Source: Pseudofabraea citricarpa (lineage: Eukaryota > Ascomycota > Leotiomycetes > Helotiales > Dermateaceae). Taken from it: 64,000 nt of DNA. Below are positions 36,870-46,899 of this stretch, piece after piece. The position numbers and the translations under genes are program-made. Each line of letters starts with the position of its first letter. The stretch's first letter is position 1. The stretch lies in contig JAPWGK010000001.1 in the NCBI GenBank assembly GCA_029641185.1, forward strand, positions 3,484,501 through 3,548,500, in the 5' to 3' direction. The notes beneath the pieces are model-generated. The model was not told where the DNA came from and did not search any database. It worked only from the letters and a program-made list of their open reading frames with translations.

Positions 36870-37463
36870 TTTGATCAAGGGTTCAGAGTAAGGAGAGGTG
36901 TAGTATAAGGGGGGGTTGAAATATGCGGCCTTCTGAGTAGTAGTGCGCCATTTAAAGAAATGAGCCATACTTCAGGCGGCTCGTAGAGGACAATCCAGTC
37001 ATCCAAAAGATAAAAGCTCTTGTTATCTTATCTTGATCTTGCTAAGAGCCATGAGTAAGTGATGTCTGGGAGGACTGTGTGAAAGTAGCGCCAAGGCTTT
37101 TGGAGATGTTACTCCAAAAAAGAATTAGCCGAACTCCAAAATATCTCCAAATCCCCAGACATCGTCTCCCCTGCTGCTTTCCATACACGATGACTACAAA
37201 CTCAATAAAAATTTGGAGCGTTGCTTCATAATCCGTCTCTCAAAAACAGACTGAGTCGTTGTGCTGCCATGACGCTTATTACATCATGTCGTATCTATTG
37301 GGTTCGAGAATATAAAGAGCTCGCAGATCCCTAGGTCAACCACTTACTTACTCACTCACTCACTCACTGCGAGGATTTTGGAACCGTCCTTTCGAATTAC
37401 CACATTTCTCCCTTCACAGTCTACGCCTTCTCTGCCAGAAGGAAAACGTCCATTTCAACCATC
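36870..37463. other. divergent promoter region between ADH and RidA-like genes
   Basis: About 600 bases between start codons read in opposite directions. It contains a TATA-like site (37311) facing the RidA gene and a TCAC/TTAC simple run just downstream of it. Confidence 0.6.
37311..37317 (+). promoter_or_regulatory. candidate TATA box for the RidA-like gene
   Basis: TATAAAG, 147 bases upstream of the ATG at 37464, followed by a pyrimidine-rich leader. The position suits a fungal core promoter, but this is only a match by eye. Confidence 0.35.
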
Positions 37464-37987
37464 ATGTCTCACTTGACGTACACGAGCTACGAAGGCTATG
37501 GCCAGCGAAGCAAGAAGAACCTCTGGTACAGCCAAGCGGTGCGGGTAGGGGACCGGATCGAATGCGCGGGACAAGGTAATCCTTCCCCATTACACCTCTC
37601 CTTCTCCTTCTCCATCTTTTCTGAACTGGACTAACGGGCGTTCGCTCGGCACCAAAAGGAGGATGGGACCGCGACACAGACAAGATCCCCAGCGCCATCA
37701 CGGCGCAGATCGAGCAGGCCTTCAAGAACGTCGAGCACAACCTGCACACGGCCGGCGTCGCCAACGGCTGGGCTTCCGTCTACTTCATCAGATCTTACCA
37801 CCTCCCTATCAATGACGAGGCTATGAACTGTATGGTCGACTGCCTTAAGAGGTATTGCCCTGATCACCAACCGGCTTGGACCGCACTGGGGGTTGCCAGG
37901 CTTGCGTTTGATGATATGAGGGTCGAGATTGAGGTTGTGGCGCATGTGCCGAAGGGGGAGGAGAAGAAGGAGGAAGGGGGGAAGTGA
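37464..37987 (+). CDS. RidA/YjgF/UK114-family protein
   Basis: Exons 37464-37575 and 37659-37987 join in phase 1 through an 83-nt intron (GTAATC donor, ACTAAC branch, AAAAG acceptor) to give 146 residues. The junction restores ECAGQ-GGWDRDT, matching the early G-Q-G region of the fold. Later VSSYFIRSY-like strand (ASVYFIRSY), WTALGVARLAFDDMRVEIEVVA fits the family C-terminus, including the Arg in the substrate pocket and the I-E-x-x-A strand. RidA proteins form trimers and hydrolyse reactive enamine/imine intermediates such as 2-aminoacrylate; fungal paralogues of this length also occur beside catabolic genes, so the actual substrate is open. The tail is Lys/Glu-rich. It is divergent from the ADH gene. 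Confidence 0.9.
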
Positions 37988-38809
37988 GGGTGAGGGTCTA
38001 GCTAGCTATTGCTGCATCGTCCATTGTTCGTAGATCTCTCCTGTTGGATTTTCATGTCCGCAATTTGGATTCGTCAGGTAGACTGAATAAAACCCCCTTC
38101 TCCTCTTGAGGTCTATGACCTTGGAGTAAATAAACCTCAGTACCATGACTGGAATTGAGATGAGATGCCTTAATCATTGAGGACTTTGGCATGCACAGGC
38201 TCCATCTTCTCAGGTTCACGAATTAGTTTATATCGACATCAATCCTAATCAAGGAAAACATAGGCTATGTCTTAGATGAGTTAGCTAAAATCAATAACTG
38301 CTGATAAATACGAGTCTGTTCATGGTAGAGATTTGTCACTGTCTGTCTAGCCAAGTTGTGATGAGGTGATGAGGGGATGAGGGGATTTATGGGGCTCGCT
38401 CGCTTAATTGTCGAACTCCAGTTCTCCAATGTCTCGTCTCCAACTCCCTAACTCCAATCTGGGACGAAGCTAGGCAAGTAATCTCAGATCTGAAAGATGC
38501 CTTATCTATAGAAATTGTGGACCCTAGTGAAGATAAGCTATTGCTGAAAGAAAGTAAGCTACCTATGTTCTGTTATCTTGTGTAATCCACCGATGACTAT
38601 CCCGTAGTGAAAGAAAGTCACCATTCCACGCCAGACATGAAACAGAAAACCCTTTCTTATCTAGAGAGGCGCAAGATAGCCCAGGGGGGAAATGAAATGT
38701 GGTATAAGAGAAACCAACTGCCCCCCTCTCTGGGGAATCTTGTGTCATATTCCTAGATCCATTAAATCTCTCAGTTACCACCAGCTCACAGAATCAACAA
38801 ATCTTCACC
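37988..38809. other. intergenic, MFS transporter promoter
   Basis: About 820 bases with no open frame worth calling. A TATA-like site lies at 38703. Confidence 0.6.
38703..38709 (+). promoter_or_regulatory. candidate TATA box for the MFS transporter gene
   Basis: TATAAGA, 107 bases upstream of the ATG at 38810. It is supported by position and sequence only. Confidence 0.35.
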
Positions 38810-40990
38810 ATGAGCAGCGGCAATGTCTACAACCACCTTGTCGTTCTCTTCGTAGCTCTAGGTTCTTTCACCTATGGATTCAACTCATCCATCATCGCCT
38901 CTCTGACCGGTCTACCTTCCTTCTATGCCTACTTCAACATGACGACACGAGCCGAGTACGCGGACAATATGCTAGCAGGTTAGACATTTCCCTCTTCCTA
39001 GACAGCCTCCTCTAGAATCTAGCTGATTCTGATACTCGAACACAGCTATGAATAGTCTCTATGCCGGCGGTGGACTCATCGGCTGTGCCATCTTAGCCTG
39101 GCTAGCCGATAAAGTCGGACGCAGAATGTCGATCCAGATTATTTGCATCTGCTGTATTACCGCAACGGTCATCACGACGGCGTCGGTTAACATGAGCATG
39201 TTTCTAGTCGGCAGGTTTCTGCAGGGAGTTAGGTAGGTAGATTGATTGGCGACTCGGACAGCGTCTTGTAACAGAGAAAGCGAGAGTCGAGCAACGTTAA
39301 CGATGTTCTAGTTCCGGCATGATCGATACGGTGTGTCCTCTCTACCAATCTGAAGTATCGCCCGCCAACGCCAGAGGGCGGATGGTCGGAGCCCATGCTG
39401 CACTGCTCGTTACAGGCTACGTACGTATAACCCAGCATCAACTTGAGCGAGTCTTTCTCAGCCCTCACCTGACACATACATACATGTACGACAGGCCGGA
39501 GCAAGTCTCGTCGGGCTCGGCTGCTATTTCGAAAGCAACCCAGCCATTCAATGGCGTCTCTGCGCCGCTCTGCAGCTTGTGGCTCCCCTCCTTCTCATCG
39601 TCGGATCTCCCTGGCTGCCCGAATCACCCCGCTGGCTCATCTACCACAACCGGGACGACGAAGGGCTCAGCAACCTGAAGAAACTGCACCATCGCCCCGA
39701 CGATCCGCTGGAGACGCTCGCTACTGAAGAGTTCACGCAGATCCGTCGACAGGTGGCGCTGGATCGAAACTTCGAGCGTGGCTTTCTCTCGCTGTGGAAG
39801 CTTCCCTCGACCAGGAACCGGCTCCTGCTGGGGTTCTTCATCATCTTCGCCGCGCAGAGCAGCGGTGTTTTGGTAAGTGCCGAGAGAAAGAAAGAAAAAG
39901 AAAGATCTGGCGTTTGCGGGCTGACGGTTTCTTTTCTCTCTCTTCTTGCTCCTTGTAGGTCATCAACAATTACCAGATCGTCTTGTATCAAGGCCTCGGC
40001 ATCACGGGCTGGCGCGCGCTTCTGCTCCTCGTCGTCTACACCTCCTGGGCGGCCTTCATGAATGGCGTTAACGCAATGCTGCTCGATCGCTTCGGGCGGA
40101 TCAAGCTGATGACCTTTGGCATGGTAATGCTTCAACGCCCCAGCAAGAGAGACGTGCGAGCCCGTACTGATTGACAACAGGTCGGCGCGGCGGTTGCGAT
40201 ATCTTGCGAAGCAGCCATGGTAGCCAAGTTCGCAGGGACCGAGAATGCCGTCGGCAACGGGTTCGGCGTGCTGTTCTTGTTTGTGTTTATCACCTTCTTC
40301 GCCGGCGGCATGGATGCCTGTGAGTTTTTTTCTTCTCTTTTTCTCTTTGGGTTACGCTCGAAGGAGATTTTGTTTCCCGTTGCTGATCACTTCCTGTGTA
40401 GCGTGCTAGTACGTGCCTCACCTATCTACATGCCCTCATCTTTCGCAACCCCTACGCGCGGAAAAGTAGGCAGAGTGTTAATCCCACACCAGCGTGTATA
40501 GTTCCGAGCTCTTCCCCACCTGCATGCGAGCCCAAGGCGTGGCCTTCTCCGTCGCTGGCCTCTTCTCCGGCACGCTCATCTACACGGGGTCCGCGTCGCC
40601 GGCCTTTGCCAGCATTGGCTGGAAATACTATCTTGGTATGTCTTATTCGGCTCTTACTCAACTCAAGAACCCCCGCGTGGTAGACAAGTATATGATTCCA
40701 ATCTCAGCTAAACGACACCCGCAGTTTTCATCATCGTGCCCCTTGTCTGCGCCGCCATCATCTGGTTCTACGTCCCTGAGACGAACGGCTTGTCGCTGGA
40801 AGAAATCGGAAAGCTGTTCGGCGATCCGGTGGCGGTGGATTTTGCCGACCGTGTTCCTGCTGTTGGCGGAGCGGGAAATCCAAAATCGGATCATGGCTTC
40901 ATTCAGGGTGTTGATGTTGCATCTTTCTCGGAAAAGATGGAGGAGCCTGCCGAGAAGGTCCTGCCTGTTGACATGAAAACCTCGCCGTAG
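38810..40990 (+). CDS. MFS sugar transporter, nine exons including a 7-nt microexon
   Basis: Exons 38810-38978, 39046-39232, 39312-39420, 39495-39872, 39959-40123, 40181-40319, 40402-40408, 40493-40635 and 40725-40990 give 520 residues, normal for the sugar-porter family. All introns are GT-AG (57-89 nt). Family marks: YGFNSSIIASL in helix 1, LADKVGRRMS in loop 2-3, the central PESPRWL, DRFGRIK, SSELFPTCMRAQG and the C-terminal PETNGLSLEEIGKLF. Twelve membrane helices are expected. It should act at the plasma membrane as a proton-coupled or facilitative carrier of a sugar or similar compound; the substrate cannot be told. The 7-nt exon is needed to keep frame at the Ser-Cys-Tyr before VYSSELFPT. 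It lies downstream of, and reads the same way as, the RidA-like gene. Confidence 0.92.
40402..40408 (+). other. 7-nt microexon of the MFS transporter
   Basis: CGTGCTA lies between acceptor CTGTGTAG and donor GTACGT. With T from exon 6 and C from exon 8 it yields codons for Ser-Cys-Tyr and restores frame into VYSSELFPT. Confidence 0.85.
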
Positions 40991-42804
40991 AATTCTTCAC
41001 GCGGGGATGGCGTAGCGAGAGGATTTCTTGATGGACTGAGGAGTAAGAAGTGGAAGGGTCTGAAAAGGGAGTAGAGATTCGGCGAGTGTGTTGTCCTGAG
41101 AGAGGCGAGAGAGTATACCTTATATATTCTTAACTTACTTCTTACACTATGAGCATATATGTGGCTCACAGTTGAAAAATAAGCGAGGAGAGCTTCGACC
41201 AGGCTAGGTACCTATAGGCTTGAGTGTGAAGAAGGCTCCAAGTTTGAGTGTAAAGATTGAATTATTTTACCTTAGGAGCTCTTGAAATCTTGCTTCTCTT
41301 CCCTACTATTCTGCAGTGAAACGACAGCATCTAGATCTCCCTCATACTCCTTTGCCTCTGCCTCTTTTCCTTCCCAACCTCCTCCTCTCAGACACTGTCG
41401 TCTCCCTCATGCCCCAAGCCCAATCACTACTCCACAGATCCATCATCTTAGCGCAGATCATCCTCACTCGCCCTTTTCCCTAGAGCGGCGCAGGCGTCCC
41501 GCAAAGAGGAGAAAGACACGACGAGCAAAGAAGCACACGTGGACAGGGCAATCAGTGACATGAGTGCCACCCAGGTCCACGCGACAAACGACCATGGCCA
41601 CCATGGGCAGCACGAACCCGCAGATCACAGAACTTCAGATCTCTGAGCGGAGGCAACAAAGCGCAGTAGAGCAGGCACAGGAGATCAACGCACCGCAAAC
41701 TCGATCTGACGGTGCAGCACGCGAGGAGGAAACTATCGGCTGCTGACTTGGGCATGCCATTGCCATTGCCATATATATGGCCATTCCCCGCCCTCCTTCT
41801 TCCCCGCATGTGAGGGATCAAGACCCTGTATAGTGCAAGGTAGGGCTCGCGTTCGATGAGAGAGAGCAGGAAGTAGAGAGGGCCGGCTCGCCGAGAACAG
41901 GGCGTGGCTAAGTGTGAGGGAGTGCCGGAGGTGCATGGATAGCACAGCGATGTGTAGTAGAGAGAGGATGGCGTACGGTTTGAGGTTTCGCCGAGGCGGC
42001 GAAGTCTCGATGCCATCATGAATCATCTTTGGGCTTTTGCGATCTTGAAGCCGATCTTTCCTTTCTGTCTCGCTCTATCTCTGTTTTCTTCTTCTTTTCT
42101 TCTAGTCTTTTTTTTCTTCTTTTTCTTCGAGTCTTCGAGTCGTTCTGCTAGGTAAGTGGCTGCTCTTATTTTCCCATACTTTTCTCTTATACTTGTACTC
42201 GACGGTCGGTGGCTGTATATTCTCTCCTCTCGCTTCCTTGCACCTCGCATATTTACCGACAGGCATCAGATCAGAAACAGACTGATTTCTGCTTTCTTCT
42301 ACTCTCGACACCCCCTCCTGCTCAGCCTTACGCTAACAGATCAATCAACAAAAAAACCCTTAATTAATATCCAATCAGATTGCATTGAGGGGGTATAAGC
42401 TTCGTGCTCTTTCGACTCGGAATTTCAAATCACATCTCCTCTCTCGGTTTCTTGAACCACACAGGATGTAACTTAGCTAGATCCTATTCCGGTGCATTTC
42501 TTGCTGGCGAGGGAAAACCAAGATGGGTGTCGGACAATAATAATAATTTCCGGTCCTATTAATGACATACATACATAGATAGCCCAGCGACCGCAACAAA
42601 CGAACAAGTCGGGAGGGAGGGGAAAAAGGAAAAAGAGAAAAAACTCCAGAGTATCCATGCCTTCGAAAACCCATACTCATGCTCATTCTGATCCTGATCC
42701 TGTTCCTGATCCTCACATCTCTTCACCAGACAGAACCTACTCCGGATCCGCAAACCCATTTCATTCTTCACGCCTTGCCCTTTACGTCCTCTTACTCGTC
42801 AGGA
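40991..42804. other. intergenic region, no gene supported
   Basis: 1.8 kb between the plus-strand transporter stop and the minus-strand membrane-protein stop. Short frames (for example 41558-41743 plus) have plausible composition but no motif or partner exon. The stretch 42050-42130 is T/C-rich. Confidence 0.55.
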
Positions 42805-43565
42805 TCACGACATCGAAGGGCTCACACTCCCACTTCCATTCTTCCTGTCCTGCTCCATCTGTACCACGTTCCTCTTCTTCTCAGCCAGCAAGTCCACACC
42901 GGCCATCGTGAGTACCAAGCACTGCAGCGGAATCATCATGACCGTCAGGTATAAAGCAGCTTTGGATTCCTTGCACAAGACCCCGAAATGGGGGTCGACC
43001 GACATATCGAGAGAAGACCACTGGCAACTCCATGCTTGGAGGGAGAAGGTACGAGAGGAGTCGTTGACACTGTAGCAGAGGGCGGTAGCGATGATGGAGG
43101 CGATGAGCGAGATGGTAGGGGTGCTGAAGTTAGCGATGCGGAGGAGCGAGGCTTTTTGGCTGAGCTTGAATAATTGTTAGTTAACTTTCTTTGGCTTCCG
43201 TTTTCTGTTTATCGGATGCAGGAGAGGGGCAAGCTTACAGCGGGGATTTTACTCATTGCCAATGAGATACCGCTTGCTACCAACATGATACATCCACAAG
43301 TCACGAGGGCGATAGTAGGTCGCAGGCTGAAATGTGTGGGCCATAGAGGAAGCAAGAAATCCTGTGACAAGGAGGTATTTTTGTAGACGACGAGAGTATC
43401 TGTCGAAGTACCGACGATGATGACGCTACCGATGAAGCCGAGGAGGGTGAGACCAAGTCGTGTTGCTTCGACGAGTCTGGTGGAGCCGGAAGCGGGAGTT
43501 ACTGAAGTTGGCGGACCGTCGAATTCTTGGATGGATGGGGCGGGTTGCTCCTTGAAGTCTGACAT
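42805..43565 (-). CDS. Four-helix membrane protein of unknown function (MARVEL-like topology)
   Basis: Minus-strand exons 43565-43239 and 43164-42805, joined in phase 0 across a 74-nt intron (GTAAGC...TTCAAG, AACTAAC branch), give 228 residues. Four hydrophobic segments are visible: LGLTLLGFIGSVIIVG (~34-52), PTIALVTCGCIMLVASGISLA (~83-104), PTISLIASIIATALCYSV (~124-142) and ALYLTVMMIPLQCLVLTMAGV (~181-201). Between helices 3 and 4 sits an aromatic/Cys loop (WSCQW...FGVLCKES) that could form disulfides outside the cytosol. The short N-terminus is Pro-rich and the C-terminus charged, both probably cytosolic. The layout recalls MARVEL/tetraspan-like fungal membrane proteins, but I do not recognise a named family. 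Confidence 0.82.
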
Positions 43566-44969
43566 TTTGAAGAGAGATGAGAAAAAGAGAGAACTGGATC
43601 AACCCGTTCTTTGGGACGGAAGGAAAGAAATGTAAGAAAGAACAACAGAAATAACCCTGGGTATTGGAGAGAGATGAACCGAAACTGCGATGAAGAAAAA
43701 TAGATGGGATAACGAGTTGGATTCTGAGAGGCGTATGGGTACTAAGTACTCTTTTCCCTTGCCCCTCTCATCGCTTTCTGTCTCTGGATCTCGACTCGCA
43801 GCACAAGATAGACGCCAGGCCAGCATGCAGCACAGAAATAGGAAATCCGACAGGTGAAGTGAAAGTCAGGTCGCGCCAACGCCCTGTCATACCGGCCCTG
43901 CAATGATGTTTCCCTCGCGCTTGCGATGTTGACTTGGTGATTGGCCTCTGGGGTTTGGACAGCTCACGGATTGGCTCAGGAGTGCCGCTCACTTGAGCAG
44001 GGTGAGCTTGATTGGAGGTTGGGGAATAGAAATCGCTTGCTTCTTTTCGTCTTCATTGGCAGATGCTGCACATCTATTTTCGAGTGCGGGCGCTTCCATG
44101 CACGCTTCTGCTTCCTGTTTCCCCGCAGCGCTTAGGGCTGTAACATGGTTGCTTTGGACTCTCGGAGGAGGCTCTCTTTGCGCCATCACTGCGCCATGTG
44201 GTATAATTATGATCTTGCTTGCTCAAAGACGGCGCGGTGGGTAGTGCTGAGAACGGGGACCTGCTGAATATACTGTTGCGAAGCTTGGAGGTGGTGGTGG
44301 AGATTTGGGCTGGCTTTGTCTGAGCTATGCAGTTCGATCCCGAAATGAATATGTCGGAAGGGCAGCATCCATTTTTTCTGACATTTTGATTGCTTGTAGT
44401 AGATGAGTGAGTGCTGTTGAAATGATCATGAGGCTGGCATGGTTGTGAAAGACGATGGCATTCTTTGCGAGAGTTGGAGTTGTTCAGGTTTGGAGTTGGA
44501 GCCTTCCGGGCGCACAGAGCACTCGTGGCTTGCTGACGCCTAGCGGACGCCTCGGATATCCAACATCATGAAAGACAATGGCATTCTCTTACCGCACTAT
44601 TATCTCATCAACACTGTATCATTATCCGTGGCATGGTAATGTCTTATTGAAATTTTGCAATCTTCCCATTTGGCATAGTCGAGGCTCGATTGAAGTGTTG
44701 AACCATCTCCCTTGTCCACGAAACATCGCCCAGCTGCACATACCATAAAATATGTGAAGGATGGAACCCGACGACTCAGATGTCTCTTCAGAGGTAAGGG
44801 AAGCTTTTTCTTCGTGTCTGGAACGAGCCAGCCTGTCTTCTTTCTACGTCTTTGCAACTTAGGTTTTGCGAAGTTATTGTCATGGTATCAATCTAACACT
44901 CTGGTTTTGCCGAACTTTCTTTCCTCCTTTTAAAGCTCAAGCTGTGTATTCATTTGTTCAGCTTTCAAG
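43566..44969. other. intergenic, divergent promoters
   Basis: 1.4 kb between two divergent membrane-protein genes. No coding feature is convincing; the small plus frame 43993-44244 has hydrophobic stretches but no conservation signal I can see. Confidence 0.5.
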
Positions 44970-46421
44970 ATGAGATTCATGGTATGTGCTTCGTGTGTTT
45001 GAGGACCCACAACTCACCATGTGGTGTATAGTCCGTTGTCACGTCAGTCAAGTCGACCGTATCAGCATCATCAGGTCTGTCAGAAACCGGCTCATCCATC
45101 GGATACACACCCGTAGCATGGTATCAGTACTCGATCAGGACGATTGTCCTTGTTATACTGCCTCTACTCTCGATTGCCGGTGCATACGGGACGATGTACC
45201 TCAACAGCGCAAATGGAACCTTCCCATATCTGATGGCATTGATCAAGGCAGACAACGCACTGTTACCAGGATCTAGAGCACCGCTTCTGAAAACATACAC
45301 AGGAATCGGAGCCATTGATCACCAATTATGTGTTCTGGTAACATTCTTTGCGCCTGTTGTTAATTTTACGTATGGCCCTTTGACTCTTTTCTGCATCATG
45401 GGGTTTGGCCAGTTTGGAGCTGCGTGGACTTTGTTGGTGATGGAGAGTATGAGGTTGGGCAATCAAGGCACCTTTCTCAGCTAGTAAGTGACCAGATCCT
45501 TTCGGCCAGTCTTCCTCTGACTTCTCCGGCAGTATTGGGATTGTCGGATTCATCTTACAAAATATCTCTTTTACCATAACAATACCATTGTACCTCTTAC
45601 TACACCTTCTCAGATCTCCGGTGGCCAGACCTTTTCCAGGAGCCCATGCGAATACCGTGTTGCTCGTTTCAACCTTGGATTTGGCGTTGCTGCCTCTGTC
45701 CATCACCCTGAGCTACATAATTCCCGCAATTTTGATGGTTCTTCCCTTCCCAGGAACAGTCTCTTATGAAGCTCACCAGAAATTCATTGCTCTCTGGCAG
45801 CCGTTCCCTATCTGGACTGTTCTCATCCACTGGCCTCTTCGTAAGGTCTGTCGATATATCGGGGACCGCTTCGCAAAGAAGACCGAAAACCGACCCGCAA
45901 CATCACCCGGTGCTTCGTACATCAGCATGGCGAAGTACGTGTATATTTTCGTCCTCGTTCTCTGCACCACCACCCACATACCGGTACTTCTGATTACGTT
46001 GGTGCCAGGTTCGGTCCTGCCCGCGACATGGAAGCGGCTGATCTATCTCGCACGAAGCAACTTCTTCCATGTGTTCGTTCCATACTTTCCCATGCCGAGC
46101 CATCAGGTAGCCAAGTACGGCGAGGGGGTGCTCACCTTCTTGCAGTGGGATCTGTATATTGGATCCACCGCACTACTGCTCTGGGCCGTGGTGTTATATC
46201 GAAACGCTACGGCCGAGAAGACCATCGTGGACCCCAACACGTCGCTCCCTATCTACCGCGAGCTCTTGACGGGAGCTCGAGGTGTCGAGGACGACGTGTG
46301 GAGGAAGCTGTGCTGGAAGATTGGAGGCTGGACGCTTGTCGCGGGGCCGATGGGGGCACTAGCAGTTCTTCTTTGGGAGCGAGATGCGATAGTCAGGCAG
46401 AAGATCAAACAGGGCATGTGA
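44970..46421 (+). CDS. Polytopic membrane protein, possibly terpenoid-pathway related
   Basis: Exons 44970-44981, 45032-45483 and 45533-46421 (introns 50 and 49 nt; GTATGT...GTATAG and GTAAGT...CGGCAG) give 450 residues. The first exon encodes only four residues. Eight or nine hydrophobic segments are seen, for example IRTIVLVILPLLSIAGAY (~45), VLVTFFAPVVNF (~105), GFILQNISFTITIPLYLLLHLL (~155-178), YVYIFVLVLCTTTHIPVLLIT and YIGSTALLLWAVVLY. Conserved-looking polar loops include KADNALLPGSRAPLLKTYTGI, WTLLVMES and FLQWD. The layout and the IPLYLLLHLLRSP stretch remind me of fungal integral membrane proteins found in meroterpenoid and indole-diterpene clusters (AscI/MacJ-like cyclases, AtmA/PaxA-like), but this is recognition by resemblance and not established. 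No other pathway gene is next to it, and the RIP block starts within ~100 bases of its stop. Confidence 0.78.
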
Positions 46422-46899
46422 GAGTGACCAGGATAGCGGGATACGGTGTGAGCTAGGCTAGGAAAGGCAAGGCCTACGGGCACTAGAAATCATTATAAAG
46501 CTCTTAATCAGGGTAATATATATAGTTTTATAGTAACCAATCAATCTACGAATATACTCTGCAGGATCCGTATATACCTTATACTAGAGCACGAGGCGGC
46601 GCAGAGGAGTAATATAGTCGGATTATAGTTATTAGAATACTAAATAATTTAGGGAAAACTAAACGAGTAAGGGAATACTTATACTATAGTACGTATATAG
46701 GCCGAGTATTAAGGAACTTAGAAACATGACAGAAAGGTTAGGGAACGAAATATTTATAGGAAAACCTAGAATAAGAGTAATATTATAAAACGTATATAAG
46801 GAAACTAAAATAATAGAAAGAAGCTAGAAACTAAATTAGAGTATCTTAAGGTATTATAACACGAATTTAAGGGAAAGGGTATTTGAGGCTAAAAAGGAT

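Noticed and set aside
41558..41743. Small overlapping plus-strand frames with reasonable composition
   Set aside because: Short, no motif, two competing frames, and no splice evidence.
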